A DNA stretch of 46,527 bases from Mycobacterium sp. WUMAC-067. Lineage in GTDB: Bacteria > Actinomycetota > Actinomycetes > Mycobacteriales > Mycobacteriaceae. The notes under the pieces were generated by a model. That model made no database searches, was not told where the DNA came from, and saw nothing but the letters and a program-made list of their open reading frames with translations. The position numbers and the translations under genes were made by a program. Shown piece by piece: positions 33,266 to 42,093 of this stretch. How positions within the stretch are numbered: position 1 is the stretch's first letter; each line of letters starts with the position of its first letter. The stretch is from NCBI RefSeq assembly GCF_020217485.1, contig NZ_JAEKMI010000038.1:1-46527 (forward strand), written 5' to 3'.

Positions 33266-34720
33266 TTGGCAGCCACGTCGGTCGGCCTGAAGGAGCAGAT
33301 GCTGCGGCGGCGCCCGGTGGTGGGCGCGCATGTCGCGCCCGGCGCCGCGGAGGGCCTCAAGCGCGGCATCGGCACCTTTCAGCTGACCATGTTCGGGGTG
33401 GGCTCGACGATCGGCACCGGCATCTTTTTCGTCATGTCCGTGGCCGTGCCGGAGGCCGGGCCGGGAGTCATCGTCTCCTTCCTTCTCGCGGGCCTCGCCG
33501 CCGGGCTCGCGGCCGTGTGTTACGCCGAATTGGCGTCGGCGGTGCCGGTTTCGGGTTCGTCGTACTCGTACGCGTACACCACGCTCGGGGAGGTGGTGGC
33601 GGTCGGTGTGGCCGCGTGCCTGCTGCTGGAATACGGGGTGGCCACCGCCGCGGTCGCGGTCAACTGGAGCGGCTACCTCAACAGGTTGTTGAGCAATGTG
33701 GTGGGATTTCAACTGCCACATGCCCTGTCGGCGGCGCCGTGGGATACGCAACCCGGCTATTTGAACGTGCCGGCGATAATGCTGATCGGGATGTGCGCGT
33801 TGCTGCTCATCCGCGGCGCCAGCGAATCGGCGAAGGTCAACGCGATCATGGTGATGATCAAGCTCGGCGTGCTCGTCGTATTCATGGTCGTCGCCTTTAC
33901 CGCGTTCGACGCGCACCATCTGCAGGACTTCGCGCCGTTCGGCGTCGCGGGCATCGGGTCGGCCGCGGGCACCATCTTCTTCTCCTACATCGGTCTCGAC
34001 GCCGTGTCCACCGCGGGCGACGAGGTGAACAACCCGCAAAAAACCATGCCGCGCGCGTTGATCGCCGCGCTGCTGACCGTCACCGGCGTCTACGTCTTCG
34101 TTGCGGTGGCCGCGCTGGGCGCGCAGCCCTGGCAAGCCTTCGCCGATCAGCAGGAGGCCGGGCTGGCAACGATTCTCGAGAACGTCACGCACGGCAGCTG
34201 GGCCAGCTCGATCCTCGCTGCGGGCGCGGTCATTTCGATCTTCAGCGTCACGCTGGTCACCATGTACGGCCTGACGCGCATCCTGTTCGCGATGGGGCGT
34301 GACGGGCTGCTGCCGGCAAGGTTCGCGACGGTGAACCCGCGCACCATGACCCCGGTGAACAACACGGTGATCGTCGCGCTGGCGGCCTCGATGTTGGCCG
34401 CCTTCGTTCCGCTGCAAAAACTCGCGGACATGGTGTCGATCGGCACGCTGACCGCGTTCGTCGTGGTTTCTGTTGGGGTGATCGTCTTACGGGTGCGCGA
34501 GCCCGACTTGCCGCGGGGTTTCAAGGTCCCGGGTTACCCTGTCACGCCGGCCCTTTCGGTGGCGGCCTGCGGGTACATCCTCGCCAGCTTGCACTGGTAC
34601 ACCTGGATCGCGTTCGGCGGCTGGGTCTTGCTGGCGTTGGTTTTCTATTTCGTCTGGGGCCGCCACCACAGCGCGCTCAACGACGACACGGTCGGCGAGG
34701 CGTCGAGCGGCTCGCAATGA
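33266..34720 (+). CDS. rocE: APC-family cationic amino acid permease
   Basis: The 484-residue permease has about 12-14 membrane segments and the amino acid-polyamine-organocation signature GVGSTIGTGIFFVM in helix 1, followed by GPGVIVSFLLAGLAAGLAAVCYAELAS and FFSYIGLDAVSTAGDEVNNPQKTMPRAL, characteristic of the CAT (arginine/lysine/ornithine) group. TTG at 33266 is chosen because of the perfect AGGAGG. By position it matches Rv2320c (rocE). In M. tuberculosis, as I recall, rocD-type ornithine aminotransferase genes lie between the ECF genes and rocE; here only about 190 bp does. The gene converges on uspC with an 8-bp gap. Confidence 0.88.
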   Translation: MAATSVGLKEQMLRRRPVVGAHVAPGAAEGLKRGIGTFQLTMFGVGSTIGTGIFFVMSVAVPEAGPGVIVSFLLAGLAAGLAAVCYAELASAVPVSGSSYSYAYTTLGEVVAVGVAACLLLEYGVATAAVAVNWSGYLNRLLSNVVGFQLPHALSAAPWDTQPGYLNVPAIMLIGMCALLLIRGASESAKVNAIMVMIKLGVLVVFMVVAFTAFDAHHLQDFAPFGVAGIGSAAGTIFFSYIGLDAVSTAGDEVNNPQKTMPRALIAALLTVTGVYVFVAVAALGAQPWQAFADQQEAGLATILENVTHGSWASSILAAGAVISIFSVTLVTMYGLTRILFAMGRDGLLPARFATVNPRTMTPVNNTVIVALAASMLAAFVPLQKLADMVSIGTLTAFVVVSVGVIVLRVREPDLPRGFKVPGYPVTPALSVAACGYILASLHWYTWIAFGGWVLLALVFYFVWGRHHSALNDDTVGEASSGSQ

Positions 34721-34728
34721 TCAGGCGC

Positions 34729-36069
34729 TCACTGGCGCGCCGCGGCGGCGTTGGCCGCCGCCTGAGCCCGCTGTAACGTCGACGCGACGTCGCCGCGGCC
34801 CAAGAACATTTCGTCGAAATACGGCTGCAGGGCGTCATTGCCGGCGGCAAACCCGGCGCCCCCGGGGGCCGCGATGCGCGGCCCGTTCAGCACCGTGAAG
34901 AAGGGCGTGACATCGACGCCTCGGGCGGCCCAGTAGTGAAAGTAGACCGGCTGGGCCGACGACACCGCGGGGATCGCCGCACCGTAGCGGCCCAGATATT
35001 CGTTGCCCTGTCTGCTGCCCATCCAGGCCAGCACCTGGCGCACCGCGTCGGGATGCCGTGATGCCGCATTGCCCGCCGCCGCAATGCCGTTGGTGACGCT
35101 GACGCGGCCCACCGGGCCCGACGGCATCAGCGCCACACCCCAATGGAAGCGGGCGTCGCGGGCCACCGGGGCCAAGTTGTAGGTACCCGACTGGAACAGC
35201 GCCATCCGGCCGGCCAGGAATTGGTTGCGGGAAAAGTCGCCGTTGTCATTGGTGTCGGCGGCGGGAGGCGCGACGTGGTCGCGGTTGATCAGGTCAACCA
35301 GATACTGAAAGGCGGTCACGGCCCCCGGATTGTCGAATGCAAACTCGTCGCCGCGCTGAAACACGCCGCCGGCCGACCCGATGTAGTTCAGGTAGATCCC
35401 CTGGGGGTCATTGGCGGCGTTGTATGCCCACTGCCGCACCCGCCCGGCGTCGAACCCCTTGGTATCCCCGCGGTTTCCGTCGGCGTCTACGGTGAGCCGG
35501 GCGAGCATGGGCCGCAGCGTGTCGTCTCCGTCGGGGCTCCACCGCAAGATGCTCAGCCGGGCGGGGTCGATGCCGGCGGCGCCCAGCAGATCGGCGTTGT
35601 AGTACAACGCGATCCCGGCGTCGGTCAGCTGCGGCACGCCCCAAAGCGTGCCGTTGCGGGTGAACTGCCCGACGACCGGTTGCTCCCAGTCCGACGCGGC
35701 GGTGGGTCCCAGCGCCGCACCGATATCCAGCAGCCGGCCGCTGTCGGCGTAAGCCGCGAGGTAGGCGTTGGACAGCCAGAAGATGTCGTCGGCGCTGCCG
35801 CCGGCCACGTCGGTGCGCAGGGTGTTGAAGTAGGTCGAGTACGCCACCAAGTTGACGTGCACTTCGATGTCGGGATGGGCGCGGCTGAACTCCTGGAACG
35901 ATTGCCGATAGGCCGTGGCGATCTGATCGTCCCAAATGCGCACCGTCACAATGGTCTTGCCGCCATGAGGCTGAGCGGAGTAATCCAGCAGCACCGCCAT
36001 GGCCGCCAACAGCACCGCGACCAGCCCAACCGCCGCGGCGACCAGCGTGGAAAACCGGGGCCGGGTCAC
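34729..36069 (-). CDS. uspC: UspC: sugar ABC transporter substrate-binding protein
   Basis: The 446-residue protein is a family 1 extracellular solute-binding protein. It has an N-terminal signal/anchor (STLVAAAVGLVAVLLAAMAVLL) without a lipobox Cys, then the binding-protein core with FQEFSRAHPDIEVHVNLVAYSTYFNTL, ADDIFWLSNAYLAAYADSGRL, GTLWGVPQLTDAGIALYYNADLL and MALFQSGTYNL. M. tuberculosis UspC (Rv2318, about 440 residues) binds amino sugars such as those from peptidoglycan, so a similar ligand is plausible. GTG at 36069 overlaps the uspB stop as GTGA. It is last of the uspABC operon; no ATPase gene is present, so a shared ATPase must serve it. Confidence 0.92.
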   Translation of the reverse strand: MTRPRFSTLVAAAVGLVAVLLAAMAVLLDYSAQPHGGKTIVTVRIWDDQIATAYRQSFQEFSRAHPDIEVHVNLVAYSTYFNTLRTDVAGGSADDIFWLSNAYLAAYADSGRLLDIGAALGPTAASDWEQPVVGQFTRNGTLWGVPQLTDAGIALYYNADLLGAAGIDPARLSILRWSPDGDDTLRPMLARLTVDADGNRGDTKGFDAGRVRQWAYNAANDPQGIYLNYIGSAGGVFQRGDEFAFDNPGAVTAFQYLVDLINRDHVAPPAADTNDNGDFSRNQFLAGRMALFQSGTYNLAPVARDARFHWGVALMPSGPVGRVSVTNGIAAAGNAASRHPDAVRQVLAWMGSRQGNEYLGRYGAAIPAVSSAQPVYFHYWAARGVDVTPFFTVLNGPRIAAPGGAGFAAGNDALQPYFDEMFLGRGDVASTLQRAQAAANAAAARQ

Positions 36070-36959
36070 TTGAGCCCCGAGACGACGATCGACGCGACGA
36101 TGTGGCGCTGAAAGGCCACGAACAGTGCGACGAGCGGGGCGATGGCGATGGTGGTGGCCGCCATCACCAAGGTCCATTGTGAGTTGAACCGCGACTGCAG
36201 GTCGGCGGTTGCGACGGTGAGCACCCGCCACTTGTGCCCGCTGGTGATCACCAACGGCCACATGAAGTTGTTCCACTGCGAGACCACGGTGATCAGCGTC
36301 AGCGCGGCCAGGACCGGCCGGCTGGACGGGATCACCACGTGCACGATCACGTCCAGGGTATTGGCGCCGTCCAGGCGGGCGGCGTTGACCAAGTCATTCG
36401 GAACCATGCGAAAGTGCTCGCGCAGCAGGAAGATCGCGTAGGGCGAGCCGAACATGAACGGCAGCACCAGTGCCCAGAACGTGTTGCGCAGACCGAGCTG
36501 GGCCATCATGAGATACATCGGCACGATCGTGACGGTTGCCGGCACCATCAGCGTCGCGATGTACACCCAGAACAGCGCGTCGCGCCCGGGAAACTGCAAG
36601 CGCGCGAACGCGTATCCGGCCAGCACGGAAAAGGTCAACTGGCCCACCAGAATCACCGCCGTCATCAATGCGGTGACCGCCGCCGCGCGGCCGAACCCGG
36701 CCCCGGCCAGGTTGGTGAAATTTTCGAGCGTGGGTGGCTGCGGCAGCTGCAGCGGCGTGCCCGTGACGAATTGGTGCGCCGAGGTGAACGCGGTCATCAG
36801 CCCAAGCGCGAACGGCGCCAACGTGATCAACCCACCCAGCGTCAGCCCGGCATAGATGAGCGCGTTGGCCATGGTCGACGGTCCGACACGCCCCCGCAAG
36901 CGGGAGGTACCCCCGCCTCGAGCCCGCATCGTTGTCGAACGGCGGCTAGGTGAGGTCAT
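36066..36959 (-). CDS. uspB: UspB (UspE): sugar ABC transporter permease
   Basis: This MalG-type permease has six membrane segments, starting LIYAGLTLGGLITLAPFALG, and the inner-membrane coupling motif NAARLDGANTLDVIVHVVIPSSRP (EAA loop) that contacts the ATPase. The start is unsure. ATG at 36959 (297 residues) overlaps uspA by 14 bp and has GGCGGA 6 nt upstream; ATG at 36929 or 36872 would give 287 or 268 residues, and the M. tuberculosis protein has about 274. The extra N-terminal residues are encoded partly by a 30-bp GC-rich palindromic element (36891-36920) that looks inserted. Confidence 0.88.
   Translation of the reverse strand: MTSPSRRSTTMRARGGGTSRLRGRVGPSTMANALIYAGLTLGGLITLAPFALGLMTAFTSAHQFVTGTPLQLPQPPTLENFTNLAGAGFGRAAAVTALMTAVILVGQLTFSVLAGYAFARLQFPGRDALFWVYIATLMVPATVTIVPMYLMMAQLGLRNTFWALVLPFMFGSPYAIFLLREHFRMVPNDLVNAARLDGANTLDVIVHVVIPSSRPVLAALTLITVVSQWNNFMWPLVITSGHKWRVLTVATADLQSRFNSQWTLVMAATTIAIAPLVALFVAFQRHIVASIVVSGLK
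36891..36920. repeat. GC-rich palindromic element at the 5' end of uspB
   Basis: CCCGC-AA-GCGGG followed by AGGTACCCCCGCC forms a compact repeat-like unit. It lies between the uspA stop and the first membrane helix of UspB. I recall similar short elements scattered through M. avium-complex genomes; this is from memory and not checked. It shifts or lengthens the UspB N terminus. Confidence 0.4.
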
Positions 36960-37830
36960 AGCTGATCCGCCGCCGGAAGTAGAGGTGCTGAAGCAGCGTG
37001 ACACCGATCAGGATCACGAACAGCACCACCGCCATGACCGATGCCCGGCCGATCGCGGCCGAACCGAAGGCCTCGGCGTAGATGCGGTGGGCCACCAGGT
37101 CGGTGCTGCCCGCCGGCCCACCGCCGGTCAGGGCGTACACCATGTCGAAAACCTGTGCGGTGCTGACGATCCCGGTCACCAGCACAAAGAAGGTCGTTGG
37201 CCGCAGCATGGGCATGGTGATGCGCCAGAACCGCTGCCACGCGTTGGCGCCGTCGGTGCGCGCGGCGGCGTGAACCTCGTCGGGGATGGCCAGCAGGCCC
37301 GCCAGGAACGACAGCGAGACGTATCCGACGTTGGTCCACACCACGACGGCCGACACGAGCGGCAGCGCAAAGCTGGGATCGGAGAGCCATTCGATGCTGT
37401 GTCCCAATACCGTGCTCACGGCCCCGTCGGTGGGAGCCAGGATCCACCGCCACAACACCGCGATCGCCAGCGGGGCGCAAATCCATGGCAGCACAAACAC
37501 GGTGCGAAACAGGCCGGTGCCACGAAGCTGGCGGGCCAGCATCGACGCGGCCAGCAACCCCAACGCCGTCTGCGCCGGCACCACGATCGCCACGAAGATC
37601 GCCGTGACGATCAGCGAATTGCCGAACGCGCCGTCGGTCAGCACCGACCGCCAATTGGACAGGCCTACAAAGCGCAGCGGTCCCAGCAGATCCCACCGGC
37701 ACAGGCTCAGCCAGATCACCACCAGGATGGGCAACAGCAGAAAGGCGAGGACGCCGAACAAGCTCGGCGCCAGCAGCGCATAGCCCAACGCGGTCGATCG
37801 AGGACGAATCCTGCGTTCGGCGCTGGCCAT
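36946..37830 (-). CDS. uspA: UspA: sugar ABC transporter permease
   Basis: This MalF-type permease of 294 residues has six membrane segments and the EAA coupling loop HAAARTDGANAWQRFWRITMPMLRPT. It begins the uspA-uspB-uspC operon, the genes following in tight overlap. The ATG at 37830 has a TTTAAT/TAATTA AT-rich island 6 nt upstream, so transcription may begin at the ATG. It is divergent from tldD, whose start is 59 bp away, so the two promoters sit back to back. It matches M. tuberculosis uspA (Rv2316) in order. Confidence 0.92.
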   Translation of the reverse strand: MASAERRIRPRSTALGYALLAPSLFGVLAFLLLPILVVIWLSLCRWDLLGPLRFVGLSNWRSVLTDGAFGNSLIVTAIFVAIVVPAQTALGLLAASMLARQLRGTGLFRTVFVLPWICAPLAIAVLWRWILAPTDGAVSTVLGHSIEWLSDPSFALPLVSAVVVWTNVGYVSLSFLAGLLAIPDEVHAAARTDGANAWQRFWRITMPMLRPTTFFVLVTGIVSTAQVFDMVYALTGGGPAGSTDLVAHRIYAEAFGSAAIGRASVMAVVLFVILIGVTLLQHLYFRRRISYDLT

Positions 37831-37876
37831 GGGGTAATTAAAGCGGGCGCTGCCGCGGTGTGGGGTGAGCGGCCGT

Positions 37877-37882
37877 TACGGT
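37877..37882 (+). promoter_or_regulatory. -10 box (TACGGT) for leaderless tldD
   Basis: TACGGT fits TANNNT and ends 6 nt before the GTG at 37889. The divergent uspA AT-rich box lies at 37835-37842, so both promoters fit into about 60 bp. Confidence 0.55.
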
Positions 37883-37888
37883 GGAGCC

Positions 37889-39406
37889 GTGACACCGAAC
37901 CGGGGGATCGATGCCGACTTCCTCGACCTGCCGCGCCACGAACTGGCCGACGCCGCGCTTTCGGCCGCCACCGCAGCCGGGGCCACGTACGCCGACCTGC
38001 GGGTTCATCGCATCACCACCGAGATCGTCCAGCTGCGCGACGGCGCGCTGGAGACCTCGGTGATCAACCGCGAGGTCGGCTTGGCGGTCCGAGTGATCGT
38101 GGACGGCACCTGGGGATTCGCCTCGCACGCGGAGTTGGTGCCGTCGGTCGCCGCCGAAACCGCCAGGCGCGCGGTGCACGTCGCCACCACGCTGGCGGCG
38201 CTGAGCACCGAGCGCGTCGAACTGGCGCCCGAACCCGTCTACGCCGACGCGACCTGGGTGTCGAACTACCGCATCGACCCGTTCGACGTCTCCACCACCG
38301 ACAAGATCTCCGTGCTGGAGGAGTACTCGGGGCGGCTGCTCAGCGCCGACGGCATCGATCACGTGTCGGCGGTGCTGACCGCCGTCAAGGAACAGACGTT
38401 CTACGCCGACACCTTCGGATCCTCGATCACCCAACAGCGCGTCCGGATCCAGCCCACCTTGGAGGCGGTGACCGTCGACCCCGCGGCGGGCAGTTTCGAC
38501 TCCATGCGCACGCTGATCCCGCCGATGGGCCGGGGCTGGGAGGTCCTGGCCGGCGACGAGGTCTGGAACTGGACCGACGAGCTGGCGCAGCTGCCGGCGC
38601 TGCTGGCCGAGAAGGTCAAGGCGCCCACCGTCGTTCCGGGGCGCACCGACCTGGTGATCGACCCGAGCAACCTGTGGTTGACGATCCACGAATCCATCGG
38701 GCACGCAACCGAATACGATCGTGCAATCGGCTACGAGGCCGCCTACGCGGGAACGTCGTTCGCCACGCCGGACAAATTGGGCACCATGCGGTACGGGTCG
38801 CCGGTGATGAACGTGACCGCGGACCGGACGGACGAATTCGGTTTGGCCACCATCGGTTACGACGACGAGGGAGTGGCCGCGCAGAGCTGGGATCTGGTGC
38901 GTGACGGGATCTTCACCGGCTATCAGCTGGACCGGGTGTTCGCCCAGCGCCTGGGGCAGCCGCGCTCCAACGGCTGCTCGTACGCCGACTCGCCGCACCA
39001 CGTGCCGATCCAACGCATGGCCAACGTATCGCTGCAGCCCGCCCCCGAGGACATCAGCACCGATGACTTGATCGGCCGGGTCGAGGACGGCATCTACATC
39101 GTGGGCGACAAATCATGGTCAATCGACATGCAGCGCTACAACTTTCAGTTCACGGGCCAGCGGTTCTTCCGGATTCGCGACGGCCACCTCGATGGCCAGT
39201 TGCGCGACGTCGCCTATCAAGCCACGACTACCGACTTCTGGAATTCGATGGAGGCCGTGGGTGGTCCGTCCACCTGGCGACTGGGTGGGGCGTTCAACTG
39301 CGGCAAGGCCCAACCCGGGCAGATCGCGGCGGTCAGCCACGGGTGTCCCTCGGCGCTCTTCCGCGGCGTGAACGTGCTCAACACCCGGACCGAGGGTGGG
39401 CGATGA
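37889..39406 (+). CDS. tldD: TldD-family metalloprotease
   Basis: TldD with its partner TldE forms a zinc protease that degrades unfolded peptides and in other bacteria matures peptide antibiotics. The 505-residue protein contains the zinc motif HESIGHATE (HExxxH, about residues 266-271), the N-terminal domain GATYADLRVHRITTEIVQLRDG, and the C-terminal region GQIAAVSHGCPSALFRGVNVLNT. The GTG at 37889 gives 505 residues, which I recall as the size of Rv2315c; a frame start 24 nt earlier lacks support. It overlaps tldE by 4 bp (ATGA). Confidence 0.92.
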   Translation: MTPNRGIDADFLDLPRHELADAALSAATAAGATYADLRVHRITTEIVQLRDGALETSVINREVGLAVRVIVDGTWGFASHAELVPSVAAETARRAVHVATTLAALSTERVELAPEPVYADATWVSNYRIDPFDVSTTDKISVLEEYSGRLLSADGIDHVSAVLTAVKEQTFYADTFGSSITQQRVRIQPTLEAVTVDPAAGSFDSMRTLIPPMGRGWEVLAGDEVWNWTDELAQLPALLAEKVKAPTVVPGRTDLVIDPSNLWLTIHESIGHATEYDRAIGYEAAYAGTSFATPDKLGTMRYGSPVMNVTADRTDEFGLATIGYDDEGVAAQSWDLVRDGIFTGYQLDRVFAQRLGQPRSNGCSYADSPHHVPIQRMANVSLQPAPEDISTDDLIGRVEDGIYIVGDKSWSIDMQRYNFQFTGQRFFRIRDGHLDGQLRDVAYQATTTDFWNSMEAVGGPSTWRLGGAFNCGKAQPGQIAAVSHGCPSALFRGVNVLNTRTEGGR

Positions 39407-40776
39407 TCACCGCGCAGCACGTCGTCAACATCGTGCTCGACGAGGCGGCCAAGCTTGGCGGCGCCGACGAGACCATGGTGTTGGTCAGCGACAAGGTCGA
39501 GGCGACCCTGCGGTGGGCGGGCAATTCGATGACCACCAACGGGGTTTCGGTGAGCCGCAGCGTGTCGGTGATCTCCGTGGTGCGCCGGGGTGCCAGCGCG
39601 CGCATCGGCACGGTGGTGTCCGCCGAGGCGGATCCGCGGGTGCTTCCCGGACTGGTGGCGGCCTCGCAGGAGGCCGCCGGCTCGGCGCCGGAGGCCGGCG
39701 ATGCCGCACCGCTGCTCGTCGACAGCGGGGTGCCCGCCGACTGGGACGCGCCGGTGCCGGGCACAGGGCCACTGGTCTTCGCCGATGTGGCCGACTCCTT
39801 GGGCCGCGGCTTTCGGGGCGCGGATCGGCTCTACGGCTTTGCACACCATAGTGTTTCGACGACGTTCCTGGCGTCGTCGACCGGGTTGCGCCGGCGTTTC
39901 AGCCAGCCCACCGGTGCGGTGGAGATCAACGCCAAACGCGGTGACGCCAGCGCGTGGGCGGGTGTCGGGACGCCCGACTTCGTCGATGTGCCAATCGATT
40001 CGCTGCTCGAGCAGCTGTCCACCAGGCTGGGCTGGGCGCAGCGCAGCGTCGAGCTGCCAGCGGGGCGCTACGAGACGATCATGCCGCCGTCGACGGTGGC
40101 CGACATGATGATCTACATGGCGTGGTCGATGGCCGGCCGCGGTGCGCAGGAGGGTCGGACCGCGTTCTCGGCGCCCGGTGGGGGAACCCGGGTGGGGGAG
40201 CGGCTCACCGACCTGCCGATCACGCTGTTCTCCGATCCGATGGCGCCCGGCCTTGCCTGCACGCCCTTCGTCGCGGCGAGCAGCTCCTCGGAGACGCTGT
40301 CGGTGTTCGACAACGGCATGGAGATCGGCCAGGTGGACTGGATCCGCGACGGGGTGATCAACGCGTTGGCCTACCCGCGGGCCACGGCCGACAAATACGA
40401 CGCCCCGGTCGCGGTCGCCGCCGACAACCTGGTGATGACCGGGGGCACGGCCACTCAAGACGACATGATCGCGGCCACCGAGCGTGGCCTGCTGTTGACC
40501 ACACTGTGGTACATCCGGGTCGTCGACCCCACCACACTGTTGTTCACCGGGCTCACCCGCGACGGCGTCTACCTGATCGAAGACGGACGCGTGACCGCGG
40601 CCGTCAACAATTTCCGGTTCAACGAAAGCCCGTTGGACCTGCTGCGACGGGCCACCGAGGCCGGCGCGAGCGAGAAGACCCTGCCGCGCGAATGGGGGGA
40701 TTGGGCGACCCGCGCCGCGATGCCGTCGCTGCGGATTCCGGACTTCCACATGTCCTCGGTGAGCCAGGCCCAATAG
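39403..40776 (+). CDS. tldE: TldE/PmbA-family protein
   Basis: The 457-residue partner lacks the HExxxH motif, as expected of TldE/PmbA, which completes the TldD-TldE active chamber. It shows DEAAKLGGADETMVLVSDK, ELPAGRYETIMPPSTVADMM and FSDPMAPGLACTPFVAASSSSE, typical of the family, and a C terminus with NNFRFNESPLDLL. It starts in an ATGA overlap with tldD, so the subunits are made together. It matches Rv2314c in order and size. No peptide-precursor gene is obvious beside it. Confidence 0.91.
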   Translation: MITAQHVVNIVLDEAAKLGGADETMVLVSDKVEATLRWAGNSMTTNGVSVSRSVSVISVVRRGASARIGTVVSAEADPRVLPGLVAASQEAAGSAPEAGDAAPLLVDSGVPADWDAPVPGTGPLVFADVADSLGRGFRGADRLYGFAHHSVSTTFLASSTGLRRRFSQPTGAVEINAKRGDASAWAGVGTPDFVDVPIDSLLEQLSTRLGWAQRSVELPAGRYETIMPPSTVADMMIYMAWSMAGRGAQEGRTAFSAPGGGTRVGERLTDLPITLFSDPMAPGLACTPFVAASSSSETLSVFDNGMEIGQVDWIRDGVINALAYPRATADKYDAPVAVAADNLVMTGGTATQDDMIAATERGLLLTTLWYIRVVDPTTLLFTGLTRDGVYLIEDGRVTAAVNNFRFNESPLDLLRRATEAGASEKTLPREWGDWATRAAMPSLRIPDFHMSSVSQAQ

Positions 40777-40804
40777 ATTCATTGCCGCCGGGCACGGCGC
40801 GCTC

Positions 40805-40810
40805 TAGCGT
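40805..40810 (+). promoter_or_regulatory. -10 box (TAGCGT) for the CMD-like gene
   Basis: TAGCGT lies 7 nt before the ATG at 40818 with no Shine-Dalgarno between; this predicts a leaderless or one-base leader mRNA separate from tldE, which ends 41 bp earlier. Confidence 0.5.
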
Positions 40811-40817
40811 GTGACGA

Positions 40818-41684
40818 ATGGCGGCCCCGGTTTCGGTTCGAGAAGACCAGCTCACGCGCCTGGTTGCGCTGTTTCCCGGGGCGCCCGGCGATGCGCGCAT
40901 CGCGGCGTTGATCCGGCGGGTGTGCGCGCAGACGGTGTCGCTGCCGCCGCTGCCCGCGGCCGTCGAGGTGGGCGACCCGGAATCGGATGCCGAGGTCGCC
41001 GTCGTCGAATTCGCCGAACAATTCAGCGCCGACGTCTCGTCGATCACCGCCGAGCAACGATCCCGATTGTGGAAGCACCTCGGGGACCGCACTTTTGGGG
41101 TGGTCGTGCAGATGTACATCGCCGACTTCGTCCCCCGGGTGCGGGCCGGGCTGGAAGCGCTCGGCGTCGGCTCGCAGTATCTGGGCTGGGTGGCCGGACC
41201 GGTCAGATGGGATCACACCAGCGTCCCGTCGGATCTGGTGTTCAACGACTTTTTAATCGCCGTGGCGCGAATGCGCGCGCTGGACCCGGTGACCTCGGAA
41301 CTGGTGCGGCTGCGGGGCGCGGCGCAACACAATTGCCGGCTGTGCAATTCGCTACGCGAGGGCGGCGCGCTCGACGCCGGCGGTTCGGAAACGCTCTACG
41401 AGGAGATCGAGCGCTTCGAATCGTCGAGTTTGCTCGACGACCGCGCAAAAGCTGCGCTGCGCTATGCGGATGCGTTAATTTGGACCCCTGCGCACCTCGC
41501 CGCCGACGATGCCGCCGAGGTGCGCTCCCGCTTCTCCGAGGCGGAATCCGTCGAGCTCACGTTCGACGTCATGCGTAATGCCAGCAATAAGGTGGCCGTG
41601 TCGCTGGGCGCCGACGCCCCGCGCGTCGAAAGCGGCACTGAGCGGTATCTGATCGACGCCGACGGGCAAACAGTATTTAGCTGA
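40818..41684 (+). CDS. Carboxymuconolactone decarboxylase (AhpD-like) family protein
   Basis: The 288-residue helical protein has the CMD/AhpD signature in its second half: LRGAAQHNCRLCNSLREGGAL, with a CxxC (about residues 173-176) preceded by His, the redox centre of alkylhydroperoxidase-like members. The following helices (KAALRYADALIWTPAHLAADD and VELTFDVMRNASNKVAVSLG) match the family. The N-terminal 150 residues appear to be a related but degenerate repeat without Cys pair. It probably reduces peroxides or transfers electrons via the thiols; exact substrate unknown. It resembles the M. tuberculosis gene after Rv2314c (Rv2313c) by position. Confidence 0.82.
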   Translation: MAAPVSVREDQLTRLVALFPGAPGDARIAALIRRVCAQTVSLPPLPAAVEVGDPESDAEVAVVEFAEQFSADVSSITAEQRSRLWKHLGDRTFGVVVQMYIADFVPRVRAGLEALGVGSQYLGWVAGPVRWDHTSVPSDLVFNDFLIAVARMRALDPVTSELVRLRGAAQHNCRLCNSLREGGALDAGGSETLYEEIERFESSSLLDDRAKAALRYADALIWTPAHLAADDAAEVRSRFSEAESVELTFDVMRNASNKVAVSLGADAPRVESGTERYLIDADGQTVFS

Positions 41685-41685
41685 C

Positions 41686-41721
41686 GGTGGCGGGTGCGAA
41701 CCCGGTAGCCGCCCGCCATCC
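41686..41721 (+). terminator. Imperfect hairpin terminator after the CMD-like gene
   Basis: Two nested stems follow the stop by a few bases: TGGCGGG (41688-41694) with CCCGCCA (41712-41718), and an inner alternative CGGGT-GCGA-ACCCG. No U-tract. The remaining spacer to 42093 shows no gene I can support. Confidence 0.35.
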
Positions 41722-42093
41722 GGCGTTTGCCGCTGGGCCACGACGCCCGGCAGTAGGGGCCCGCAACGTTTGCGTAGCGGCGCCGCGAGCGGGTGAGCGA
41801 TGTGCCCGTCCGGGGGCGAGGGCACGAAATGTTAACCATTCGTACATCGACGCGCAAGCGTGCGTTTTCGCTGTGTGAGGGGGTCATTCGCTAACTTAAG
41901 CCCCGTCGCCGACACTGAAATGACCACCGAGACGTGACGGTAGCGAAATGGCAGCGTGGCCCCCGCCGGGTAGGCCATGGGATGTACGTCATCAGCCGCC
42001 GTGCCGATGGATTTCCCGGTTCGTTGTGCAGCATTCGTAGCTTGGGTTTGCGTCGGAGCCAATTGTGTTCTGCGCGCAGAGGGAGGTTCGAAC
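41722..42093. other. Intergenic region before the DUF732 pair
   Basis: About 370 bp without a supportable gene. Part of it is less GC-rich (around 41820-41930) and may contain the promoter of the first DUF732 gene. Open frames here (from 41934 and 41977) reach into the DUF732 gene but lack ribosome sites. Confidence 0.5.

Noticed and set aside
41977..42093. Longer N terminus for DUF732 copy 1
   Set aside because: It would bury the signal peptide behind about 39 residues, while GGGAGG directly precedes the ATG at 42094.
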